From positions 2,356,001-2,420,000 of the forward strand of contig NZ_RAPS01000001.1 of the NCBI RefSeq assembly GCF_003610255.1: a stretch of DNA of 64,000 nucleotides, written 5' to 3'. The notes under the pieces were generated by a model, which worked only from the letters and a program-made list of their open reading frames with translations, did not search any database and was not told the DNA's origin. Numbering within the stretch: position 1 is the first letter of the stretch; every line of letters begins with the position of its first letter. Shown here piece by piece: positions 25,467 through 33,266 of the stretch. The position numbers were made by a program, and so were the translations under genes. The stretch is from Streptomyces sp. TLI_171 (GTDB lineage Bacteria; Actinomycetota; Actinomycetes; Streptomycetales; Streptomycetaceae).

Positions 25467-27134
25467 GTGCGTGGGTCGTCGGTCGCGCTGACGGTGTCGG
25501 TTCCGCTGGAGGCGGCGGCGACGCTCGCCCTGCCGGGCGTGGCGGGGGCGGTGCTGGACGCGGTGCTGACGGGCCGTCCGGCCGGCTGGGCGGTCGGGGG
25601 GTTGGCGGCGCTGCTGGCGGTGGGCGCGGCGGCCTCGGCGCTGGCCGCGGCGGCCGGGCCGGCGTGCACGGCGGCAGACACGGTGGCGTTGCGCGGCGGG
25701 CTGCTGCGGCGGGTGCTGTGGCTGCGGCCGTTCCCGTCGGCGGTGGACGCGCTGGTGGTCGGGGAGCGGCCGGGCGCCGGTGATCTGACGGCCCGGCTGG
25801 TGGGTGCGGCGGCGGACGCGGGTGCGGCGCGGACGGCCCGGCTGGGTGCGGCGACGGCGCTGGTGACCTCGGCGGGCGCGGTGCTGGGCCTGGGTGTGCT
25901 GTCGCCGTGGCTGGCAGCGGCGTTCTTCGCCGGGGTGGTGCCGGGCGTGGTGCTGGTGCGCCTGTTCATGCGGACCGCGGAGGACGTGTTCACCCGCTAC
26001 CAGGTGGCGCAGAGCCGGCTCGCGGACCGGCTGTCGGACGCGATGGCCGGCGTCCGGACGGTGCACGCGGCGGGCGCGGAGCAGCAGGAAGCCGCCCGGG
26101 TGCTCGGCGTGCTGCCCGAACTCGGTGACGCGGGGCGGGCGTTGTGGCGGGCGCAGCGCCGGACGGTGGGTCAGGCGACGCTGCTGCTCGCGGCGGTCGA
26201 GCTGGCGGTGCTGGGCACCGCGGGCCAGTTGGTGGCCGCCGGCCGGCTGCCCGCGGGGGCGTTCGCCGCGGCGGCGGGCTGGGCGGCGCTGGGGCTGGGG
26301 TTCTTCGAGCAGGTGGAGGCGCTGGTCGGGGTGGCGCACGCCCGGGCCGGGTCGGCCCGGGTGCGGCAGGTCGAGGAGCTGCCTGGACCGGGGCCCGGCG
26401 GACGAGAACTTCCGGACGGGCCGGGCGAGTTGGTGTTCCAATCGGTGGTGGTGCGGGACGCCGAGGGCGCGGTGGTGTTCGGCCCGCTGGAGCTGACCGT
26501 GCCCGGCGGTGCGACGGTCGCGGTGGTGGGCCGCTCGGGTGCGGGCAAGTCGCTGCTGGCGGCGCTGACCGGCGGGCTGCGACTGCCGGACGGCGGGGCG
26601 GTGCTGGTCGACGGGGTGCCGGTGGCGGCGCTGTCCGTCGCGGAGCGCCGCCGGGCGGTCGGCTACGCCTTCGACCGTCCGCGGCTGGTCGGCCCGACCC
26701 TGGACGAGGCGCTGGAGGGCGCGGACCCGGCGGCGCTGGCCGCGGCCCGGGCGGACGGGTTCCTGGCCCGACTGCCGTACGGCGGTCGCACACCGGTGAG
26801 TGAACTCCGGCTGTCGGGGGGCGAGTTGCAGCGGCTGGGGCTGGCCCGGCTGCTGGCGGTCGGCTCCCGGGTGGTGGTGCTGGACGACGCCACGTCGAGC
26901 CTCGACATGGCCACCGAGCACCAGGTCGACCGCGCCCTGCACGACTCCACCCGGGGTCGCACCCGGCTGGTCGTCACCCACCGCGCGGCGGTCGCGGCCC
27001 GTGCCGACCTGGTGGTGTGGCTGGACGGCGGCCGGGTCCGGGCGGTCGGCCCGCACCCGGAGCTGCTCGCGGAGCCGGACTACCGGGCGACCCTGGCGGG
27101 CGCGAGCGTCGAGCCTGCGCCGGCCCGCCCGTAG
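25467..27134 (+). CDS. lanT1: ABC half-transporter (permease-ATPase), lanthipeptide exporter subunit 1
   Basis: 555 residues, GTG start with AGGAGG upstream. Membrane domain with about six helices (1-300), then an ATPase domain: Walker A G355-S362 (GRSGAGKS), signature LSGGE, Walker B VVVLDD with D474 in place of the catalytic Glu, and H-loop VTHR. The weakened Walker B suggests that this subunit's site is degenerate, as in many heterodimeric exporters. Paired with the next gene it would resemble RamA/RamB of the SapB locus. There is no C39 peptidase domain, consistent with separate leader removal. Confidence 0.88.
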   Translation: MRGSSVALTVSVPLEAAATLALPGVAGAVLDAVLTGRPAGWAVGGLAALLAVGAAASALAAAAGPACTAADTVALRGGLLRRVLWLRPFPSAVDALVVGERPGAGDLTARLVGAAADAGAARTARLGAATALVTSAGAVLGLGVLSPWLAAAFFAGVVPGVVLVRLFMRTAEDVFTRYQVAQSRLADRLSDAMAGVRTVHAAGAEQQEAARVLGVLPELGDAGRALWRAQRRTVGQATLLLAAVELAVLGTAGQLVAAGRLPAGAFAAAAGWAALGLGFFEQVEALVGVAHARAGSARVRQVEELPGPGPGGRELPDGPGELVFQSVVVRDAEGAVVFGPLELTVPGGATVAVVGRSGAGKSLLAALTGGLRLPDGGAVLVDGVPVAALSVAERRRAVGYAFDRPRLVGPTLDEALEGADPAALAAARADGFLARLPYGGRTPVSELRLSGGELQRLGLARLLAVGSRVVVLDDATSSLDMATEHQVDRALHDSTRGRTRLVVTHRAAVAARADLVVWLDGGRVRAVGPHPELLAEPDYRATLAGASVEPAPARP

Positions 27135-27211
27135 CGCGGCCCGAACCCAGCAGCACTGCAGCGAAGTTGATCGGGTTCTGAACAGCACAGCGGAGCGAGG
27201 GAGGGCGAGCC

Positions 27212-29068
27212 GTGGGGCGGCATCGGAGGGCGCTGGCGGGCGTCCCTGGCGTGGCGGGGCTGCGGGAGACGGCGGCCGCGGTGCCGCGGCGGGCGCTGTG
27301 GCGGCTGGCGGGCTGGTCGGCGGTGGAGGCGCTGCCGGCGCTCTGCTCGGGGCTGCTGGTGGCGGCCGCCGCCGACCGGGGCTTCCTGGCGGGCCGGCCG
27401 GGCGTGGGCTTCGGCTGGCTGGCGGCGCTGGGCGCGGTGACGGCGCTGCGGGCGGTCGCGGCGCGGGCGGTGTTCCCGCACCTGGCCGAGGTGGTCGAGC
27501 CGCTGCGGGACACCCTGGTGGCGCGGGTGGTGCACGGCGCGCTGTCCCGGCCGAGCCCGGACGGCCCGGCGGAGATCGCCCGGATCACCGAACAGGTCGA
27601 ATCGGCGAGGCAGTTGACGGCCACACTGCTGCGCAGTGCGCGCGGCGTCGGGATCGGCCTGCTCGCGGCGCTGCTGGGCCTGGGGCTGCTCGCACCGGTG
27701 GTGCTGCCGCTGGTGCTGCTGCCGCTGCTGGTCTCCGGGGCGCTGTTCGTCCGCCTGCTCGGTCCGCTGGTGGCACGCCGCCGGGCGGTGGTGCTGGCGG
27801 ACGAGCGGATCGCCGCGGAGGCGGGGCGGGCGTTCGCGGGCCTGCGCGACCTGGCGGCGTGCGGCGCGCAGCCCCGGGTGGCCGGGCGGTTGCTCGCCCT
27901 GGTGGAGGCCCAGGGCGAGGCGCTGCGGGCGGTCGGCCGGGCGGCGGCGCTGCGCTCCCTGACGGTTGCGATCGGCGGCCGGGTGCCCCTGCTGGCGGTG
28001 GTGTGCGCGGCCCCGTGGCTGGTCGCGCACGGTTGGCTGACCGCCGGTCAGGTCCTCGGCGTCGCCACCTACCTGCTCCAGCAACTGGAGCCCGCGGTCC
28101 GGACCTTGGCAGGGATGCTGGGCAGCTGGCTGCTCGACCTGGTGGTGGTCCTGGACCGCCTGACCGAGTCTGCACCGCCGCTCACGCCGCTCACCGCCCC
28201 GCCGCTCGCCGGGCCGCCTGTCACCGCAGCGGGTGTCACCGCACCGGGTGTCACCGCACCGGGTGTCACCGCACCGGGTGTCACCGCACCGGGCGGCGGC
28301 GCGCTGACCGTTCGCGGCCTGCGCTACGCGCATCTGCCGGGCGCCCGACCCGTGCTGGACGGCGTGGAGTTCACGGTTCGGCCCGGTGGGCGGCTGGCGG
28401 TGGTCGGGCCGAGCGGCACCGGCAAGTCGACCTTGGCGGCGCTGCTGGCGGGCCTACTCGTGCCCGATGCCGGTCACGTTCGAGTGGATGGGATGGACCT
28501 GGCTGCCCTGCCCGGCCCGGAGCGGGCGACCCGGTTGGCGTTGGTTCCGCAGGAGGCGTACGTGTTCGCGGGCTCGGTGCGGGACAACCTGTGCTGGCCG
28601 TCGAACGAGCTGAGCGACGACGAACTGGTGCGGGCAGCGGGGAAGTTGGGCGCGGGCGAGCTGCTGGCGCGACTGGGCGGCCCGGGCGGCGAGATCGTCG
28701 GCCCGGCCGAGCTCTCCGCCGGGGAGCGCCAACTGCTGGCGCTGGTGCGGACGTTCCTGTCGCCCGCGCCGGTCGTGGTGCTGGACGAGGCGACCTGCCA
28801 CCTGGATGCGGAGGCGGAGCGCCGGGTCGAGGAGGCGTTCGCGACCCGGCCCGGCACGCTGGTGGTGGTGGCGCACCGGATCGGCTCGGCGGCCCGCGCC
28901 GACCGGGTGCTGCTGCTGGACGGCGGCCGCGGCGTGCTGGCCGGGCACGGTGACCTGCAGGTGCTGTCGCCGCTGTACCGCGAACTGGTCGGCCACTGGC
29001 GCTCGTCGGGACCGGCCGCGCCGGTGCACGGCGCGGCGGAGCCGCTGCCCGGCGGCCGGGCAGCGTGA
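27212..29068 (+). CDS. lanT2: ABC half-transporter (permease-ATPase), lanthipeptide exporter subunit 2
   Basis: 618 residues, GTG start with GGAGGG upstream. Membrane domain about 25-320, then a linker 325-362 made of VTAPG pentapeptide repeats, then an ATPase domain with Walker A 399-406 (GPSGTGKS), signature LSAGE and an intact catalytic E526 in VVVLDEATCHLD. It is expected to form a heterodimer with the preceding half-transporter and supply the competent hydrolysis site. The 77-base gap between the two genes contains a GAACCC...GGGTTC inverted repeat. Confidence 0.88.
   Translation: MGRHRRALAGVPGVAGLRETAAAVPRRALWRLAGWSAVEALPALCSGLLVAAAADRGFLAGRPGVGFGWLAALGAVTALRAVAARAVFPHLAEVVEPLRDTLVARVVHGALSRPSPDGPAEIARITEQVESARQLTATLLRSARGVGIGLLAALLGLGLLAPVVLPLVLLPLLVSGALFVRLLGPLVARRRAVVLADERIAAEAGRAFAGLRDLAACGAQPRVAGRLLALVEAQGEALRAVGRAAALRSLTVAIGGRVPLLAVVCAAPWLVAHGWLTAGQVLGVATYLLQQLEPAVRTLAGMLGSWLLDLVVVLDRLTESAPPLTPLTAPPLAGPPVTAAGVTAPGVTAPGVTAPGVTAPGGGALTVRGLRYAHLPGARPVLDGVEFTVRPGGRLAVVGPSGTGKSTLAALLAGLLVPDAGHVRVDGMDLAALPGPERATRLALVPQEAYVFAGSVRDNLCWPSNELSDDELVRAAGKLGAGELLARLGGPGGEIVGPAELSAGERQLLALVRTFLSPAPVVVLDEATCHLDAEAERRVEEAFATRPGTLVVVAHRIGSAARADRVLLLDGGRGVLAGHGDLQVLSPLYRELVGHWRSSGPAAPVHGAAEPLPGGRAA
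28217..28291 (+). repeat. 15-bp minisatellite coding for VTAPG repeats
   Basis: Five in-frame copies of GGTGTCACCGCACCG, four exact (28232-28291) and one degenerate (28217-28231). They encode the elastin-like linker (residues 336-360) between the membrane and ATPase domains of the second exporter. Perfect identity of the copies indicates recent slippage expansion, so copy number may vary between strains. Confidence 0.9.
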
Positions 29069-29301
29069 GCGGCGCGCGCCGATCGGGCCGCGAAGGGGGC
29101 ACGGCGGCTGTCTGTTTCGGTAGGCTCCGATCCGATTCGGCCGTTGTCGTGGGCCCCGGGCGGGCCGTCACGGGGACGGCCGGTCGGCTGCTGCCCGGGG
29201 CCGAGCGCGCCGGGCGCCCACGGACGCTCCGGTGGCGCCCGGGGTGTTCCCGGCGAGCCTTCCGCCGAGACCGTTTCCTTCGCACGGAGAAGACTGACCT
29301 G

Positions 29302-29451
29302 ATGTCCGAGTCCATCGACGACACCACCGAGCACGACCACCGGGCGCCCGCCGACGAGGCCGCCGAGAGCAGGGCGCACGGCCGCCACCGGGGGGCCACC
29401 GCCGGCGACGACACCGCCGAGGCGGATCCGCACGGTCGCCACCGCCGCTGA
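29302..29451 (+). CDS. Small acidic/His-Arg peptide with two HGRHR motifs
   Basis: 49 residues. The sequence is an acidic, Ala-rich N-terminal part followed by two similar modules that each end in HGRHR (SRAHGRHRG and DPHGRHRR), 16 residues apart. No Cys, no hydrophobic core and no signal peptide. A GGAGA lies 11 bases before the ATG and a strong terminator follows, so it looks like a real short gene. Not recognised as a characterised family. It could be a cluster-associated peptide, a multicore RiPP precursor, or a small nucleic-acid or metal-binding protein; nothing in the sequence decides. Confidence 0.6.
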   Translation: MSESIDDTTEHDHRAPADEAAESRAHGRHRGATAGDDTAEADPHGRHRR

Positions 29452-29506
29452 CGCCCGCCCCTCCGCGGGCCGCCGCGCCCGCCGCACGACCACACCGCAC
29501 CGCCGA

Positions 29507-29546
29507 CGCCCCCGGCCCCGTCACCGTCCTGACGGAGCCGGGGGCG
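29507..29546. terminator. Bidirectional hairpin terminator
   Basis: Stem CGCCCCCGGC plus CCGTCA pairing with TGACGG plus GCCGGGGGCG around a short loop. It separates the small peptide gene from the converging alcohol dehydrogenase. Confidence 0.8.
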
Positions 29547-29622
29547 CCGGCCGTTCCCGGCGCACCGGCACGAGCGCCCGGCCGACGCGGGCCGGTGCGG
29601 GCCGGTGCGGGCTGACGCGACG

Positions 29623-30702
29623 TCAGTCCATGGTGAGCACGGTGCGCAGGGCCTCGCCGCTGCGCATCTGGCGGATCGCCTCGTTGACCTCGGCCAGCGG
29701 CAGCCGGTGGGTGATCATCCCGTCGAGGTCGAGCCGTCCGGCGCGCCAGAGTTCGATCGCCAGGTCGGCGGTGCGGCGGACGTCGCCGCCACCGTACATC
29801 GAGGGCAGCAGCCGCTTCTCGTTGAAGAAGAGCTCGCCGAGGCTGAAGGACACCCGGTCGTCCTGCGCACCGGCGCCGATCACCACCACCGCGCCGCCGC
29901 GCCGGGCGGCGTCGTAGCCGGCCCGGACGGTGGCGGAGCGGCCGACCGCCTCGAAGACGGTGTCGAAGCCGCCGCCCGGCACCGAGCGGGCCGCGCTCTT
30001 GAGTTCCTCGGGGGCGATCGCCTCGGTGGCGCCGAAGGCGAGCGCCCGCTCGCGCCGGGAGGCCACCGGGTCGACCACGGTGATCCGGGCCGCGCCGCTG
30101 ATCCGGGCGCCCTGCACGGCGGCGATGCCGACGCCGCCCGCGCCGATCACCGCGACCGCCGAACCGGCCTGCACCGCAGCCGTGTTGACGACCGCGCCGA
30201 GCCCGGTGGTCACCCCGCAGCCGATCAGCGCGGCCAGCTCGTACGGCAGGTCGGCCGGCACCGGGAACACGCTGTCGGAGGTGACCACCAGTTCCTCGGC
30301 GAACGCGCCGGTGCTGTAGAAGCCGTACGCGTCGGTGTCGCCGCCGATCCGGAAGCTCGGAGTGCCGAGGCGGCGGATCGAGGCGACGCACAGGTGGGTC
30401 TGCCCGCGCCGGCAGGCCGGGCAGGCGCCGCACGGCGGCATCCAGCAGAGCACCACCCGGTCGCCGACGGCCAGGCCGGGCACACCCTCGCCGATCTCGG
30501 TGATCTCGCCCGCGCCCTCGTGCCCGGGCACGAACGGAGCGGGCTGCGGCAGCACCCCGGCCATCGCGGACAGGTCGGAGTGGCAGAGGCTGGCGGCGTG
30601 CACCCGGACCCGGACCTTGCCGGGGCCGAGGCCGACCGCCTCGACGTCGTCCCGGACGTCCAGGGTGTCCTGTCCTGTCTGCTGCAGGATCGCTGCGCGC
30701 AC
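29623..30702 (-). CDS. Zinc-dependent alcohol dehydrogenase (MDR family)
   Basis: 359 residues, GTG start. Catalytic zinc ligand region SLCHSDL and GHEGAGEI, structural zinc lobe CGACPACRRGQTHLC with four Cys, and a Rossmann fold with VIGAGGVGIAA. Close in layout to the mycobacterial AdhD-type class III-like enzymes that oxidise primary alcohols with NAD or a mycothiol-type cofactor. A perfect KstR-type palindrome 50 bases upstream of the start suggests control by a KstR-like repressor and hence a link to sterol or lipid alcohol metabolism. Confidence 0.9.
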   Translation of the reverse strand: MRAAILQQTGQDTLDVRDDVEAVGLGPGKVRVRVHAASLCHSDLSAMAGVLPQPAPFVPGHEGAGEITEIGEGVPGLAVGDRVVLCWMPPCGACPACRRGQTHLCVASIRRLGTPSFRIGGDTDAYGFYSTGAFAEELVVTSDSVFPVPADLPYELAALIGCGVTTGLGAVVNTAAVQAGSAVAVIGAGGVGIAAVQGARISGAARITVVDPVASRRERALAFGATEAIAPEELKSAARSVPGGGFDTVFEAVGRSATVRAGYDAARRGGAVVVIGAGAQDDRVSFSLGELFFNEKRLLPSMYGGGDVRRTADLAIELWRAGRLDLDGMITHRLPLAEVNEAIRQMRSGEALRTVLTMD

Positions 30703-30752
30703 GGGCTGCTCCCGGGGGTGTCGGGCCGCCGCCCCCGGCGACGGCACTGTGG

Positions 30753-30766
30753 TGGAACACGTTCCA
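30753..30766 (-). promoter_or_regulatory. KstR-type operator palindrome
   Basis: TGGAACACGTTCCA fits the KstR consensus TnnAACnnGTTnnA at every fixed position and extends to a 16-base inverted repeat GTGGAAC-AC-GTTCCAC. It lies 50 bases upstream of the alcohol dehydrogenase start and about 155 bases before the divergent M48 protease gene. Confidence 0.7.
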
Positions 30767-30920
30767 CTGCGAACCGTCCCTTGTATAGCGCATCCGCTGT
30801 CCACCGCACCGGCCGGACCGCACCGCCGGTCGGCCGGGCGCCGCCGGTGCCGGACCCCGGGCGGACCGGCACCGGAAACCGCTTCCCAACCACCGCTCCG
30901 AGCTGGCAATATCCGCGGCC

Positions 30921-32276
30921 GTGTCCACCACCGAATCACCCGCGGCCATCGAAGCCGCCACCCCCGCCAAGCCCTGCCCGCAGTGCGGCGCCCCCCTGTC
31001 GGTGAGCGAGCGCTTCCCGACCTGGTGCCCGCGCTGCGAGTGGAACCTGCTGCCCGCGACGCCGCCCGTCGAGTACCGGACGGCCCGGGCCCGCCGCCGG
31101 GCGGCGCGCGAGGAGCGCCGCGAGGAGGCCGCCCGACAGGCCGTCAAGGTCCGCACCGAGCACGTCTTCCGGCAGGTCGCCGCGGGTGAGTCCGACCTGC
31201 GGAGCGGACCGGCGGTGGCGGCGTTCGCGCTGGCCGGGCTGGTCCACCTGGTGTCGCTGACGGTGCTGGTCACGGGCGCGGCGCTGGTCGCCGGGCTGCT
31301 GTCGCCGAGTTGGCCGGCCCGCGGGCTGGGCGTGGTGGCGCTGGCGGTGGCCGTGCTGATCCGGCCCAGGCTGGGCCGCCCGCAGCGGGACGGGGTGCTG
31401 ACGCGCGACGCGGCGCCGGTCCTGTACGGGCTGGTGGACCAGGTGTCGGAGGCGCTCGGCGCCCCGAAGGTCGACTCGATCGTGGTCACCGACCGGTTCA
31501 ACGCCTCGGTCGGCGTGCTGGGTCTGCGCCGCCACCGCCAGTTGGACCTCGGCCTGCCGCTGTGGGAGATGCTGCCCCGCCAGCAGAAGGTCGCGCTGCT
31601 CGGCCACGAGATCGGCCACTACGTCAACGGCGACTCCCGCAGCGGGCTGTGGACCGGCTCGGCGGTCGGCTCGCTGGCCGAGTGGGAGCGGCTGACCCAC
31701 CCGTCCCCGGACAACGAGTCCCGCCGCATCCTGCTGATCATGGCCACGTTCGTCGCCAACCTGCTGCTCTGGGTGGTCAACCGGGCGGTGCGCGCGCTGA
31801 CCGGGCTGATGTTCCGGCTGCACCTGCGCAGCGGGCAGGCCGCCGAGTACCGGGCCGACCGGCTGGCCGCGCAGCTCGCCTCCGTCCGGGACGCCCGCGC
31901 GATGCTCACCGCGCTGCTGAACGGGCCGACGGTGGAGGCGGTGGTGATCCGGCAGCGCTCCCGTCCGGCCAGGCGCCCGGCCGGGCGCAGCGCCCGGACG
32001 TCGGACGCCGCGCCCGCGCCCGACCTGTGGGAGTCGCTGGCCGAGGCGGTCCGGACCATCCCGGCGGGCGAGACCGAGCGCCGGATCCGGGAGTCCGAGC
32101 GGAACGTCAGCTCCGTCGACGGCTCGCACCCGCCGACCTACCTGCGGCTGCGGATGCTGGACACCGCTCCCCCGCCGGTCGACCGGGCGCCGCTGGTGCT
32201 GGACGCCGGGCGGGCCGCCGCGATCGAGGCCGAGCTCGCCGAGAGCCGCGTCCGGGTCGCCCGCGCGCTGCTGTAG
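30921..32276 (+). CDS. Membrane M48-family metalloprotease with N-terminal zinc ribbon
   Basis: 451 residues, GTG start. C19-C22 and C36-C39 (CPQC, CPRC) form a small zinc ribbon; a basic coiled segment follows, then two membrane helices (about 98-125 and 135-150). The protease motif is H229-E230-x2-H233 in LLGHEIGHYVNGD, with the third ligand Glu in AEYRADRLAA. HtpX-like enzymes degrade misfolded membrane proteins. The zinc ribbon fused in front is an actinobacterial variant. No operon partner. Confidence 0.88.
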   Translation: MSTTESPAAIEAATPAKPCPQCGAPLSVSERFPTWCPRCEWNLLPATPPVEYRTARARRRAAREERREEAARQAVKVRTEHVFRQVAAGESDLRSGPAVAAFALAGLVHLVSLTVLVTGAALVAGLLSPSWPARGLGVVALAVAVLIRPRLGRPQRDGVLTRDAAPVLYGLVDQVSEALGAPKVDSIVVTDRFNASVGVLGLRRHRQLDLGLPLWEMLPRQQKVALLGHEIGHYVNGDSRSGLWTGSAVGSLAEWERLTHPSPDNESRRILLIMATFVANLLLWVVNRAVRALTGLMFRLHLRSGQAAEYRADRLAAQLASVRDARAMLTALLNGPTVEAVVIRQRSRPARRPAGRSARTSDAAPAPDLWESLAEAVRTIPAGETERRIRESERNVSSVDGSHPPTYLRLRMLDTAPPPVDRAPLVLDAGRAAAIEAELAESRVRVARALL

Positions 32277-32345
32277 CGGCCGCCCGGGGCGTTCCTACCA
32301 TCCAGTAGGGTCCTGGTCAGTCCCCCAGCCCGGCAGGAGCGCCCC

Positions 32346-32993
32346 ATGACCGACCCCACCCCCGCCGAGCCGGTGCTCGCCGCGTTCCGCGCCGCCACCG
32401 GCTTCATGCCCGAGGACGAGGGCCTGGCCCTGTACGCGGCCGCGCTGGACGCCGCCGGGCGCACGGGGCGGCCGGTGCTGGAGATCGGCACCTACTGCGG
32501 GCGCTCGGCGATCCTGCTCGCGGACGCCGCCCGCCGGGCCGGCACGGTCGCCCTGACGGTCGACCACCACCGCGGCTCGGAGGAGCAGCAGCCCGGCTGG
32601 GAGTACCACGACCCGACCCTGGTCGACCCGGAGGTCGGCCTGATGGACACCCTGCCGCGGTTCCGCCGGACCCTGCACGCGGCCGGGCTGGAGGACCACG
32701 TGATCGCCCTGGTCGGCCGGTCGCCGCAGGTCGCGGCGGTCTGGCAGGGCGAGCTCGCCCTGGTGTTCGTGGACGGCGGGCACACCGACGAGCACGCCAC
32801 CGGCGACTACGAGGGCTGGGCGCCGCACCTCGCCGACGGCGGCCTGCTGGTGGTGCACGACGTGTTCCCCGACCCGGCGGACGGCGGCCAGGCCCCGTAC
32901 CGCGTGTACCTGCGGGCGCTCGCCGAGGGCTTCGAGGAGGTCTCGGTGACCGGCTCGCTCCGGGTGCTGCACCGCGCCCCCGCCGCTGCCTGA
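32346..32993 (+). CDS. Class I SAM-dependent methyltransferase (Methyltransf_24)
   Basis: 215 residues. SAM-binding motif VLEIGTYCGRSAILLA at about 43-58, and the acidic metal-site style block LVFVDGGHTDEHATGDYEGW that is typical of Methyltransf_24 proteins. Small O- or N-methyltransferases of this type act on diverse metabolites; the substrate is unknown. It stands alone, 69 bases after the M48 gene. Confidence 0.85.
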   Translation: MTDPTPAEPVLAAFRAATGFMPEDEGLALYAAALDAAGRTGRPVLEIGTYCGRSAILLADAARRAGTVALTVDHHRGSEEQQPGWEYHDPTLVDPEVGLMDTLPRFRRTLHAAGLEDHVIALVGRSPQVAAVWQGELALVFVDGGHTDEHATGDYEGWAPHLADGGLLVVHDVFPDPADGGQAPYRVYLRALAEGFEEVSVTGSLRVLHRAPAAA

Positions 32994-33004
32994 CGCCTCG
33001 TCAC

Positions 33005-33021
33005 CCGTCAGGTCCTGACGG
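33005..33021 (+). terminator. Short hairpin after the methyltransferase
   Basis: CCGTCA-GGTCC-TGACGG, six paired bases, 12 bases after the stop codon. A weak terminator at best. The rest of the 273-base gap to the next gene shows nothing definite. Confidence 0.35.
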
Positions 33022-33266
33022 CCCGTCACCGACCCGTTCCGGCGCACCGGCGGGCGGAGGTTTCCGATCTCCGGCGGGAACGATCACCGCTGCTGCGGCG
33101 TCGTCCCCACGGCGACGCGTTGGCGGTCCGCCGTGACCAGCCGCACCGGCGGCCGGTACGGTGTCGGCGGCAGACGGCGAACAGCCGGTGCGGGGAGCGG
33201 CCCGCCCGGCGGACAGGCACCGGCTACCCGGTGCGGAACCGGTCCAGTTGGGGGCGAGGGCAGCGC

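Noticed and set aside
28217..28291. CRISPR-like or mobile repeat array
   Set aside because: Units are 15 bp with no spacers and are in frame within an ABC transporter gene; a coding minisatellite.
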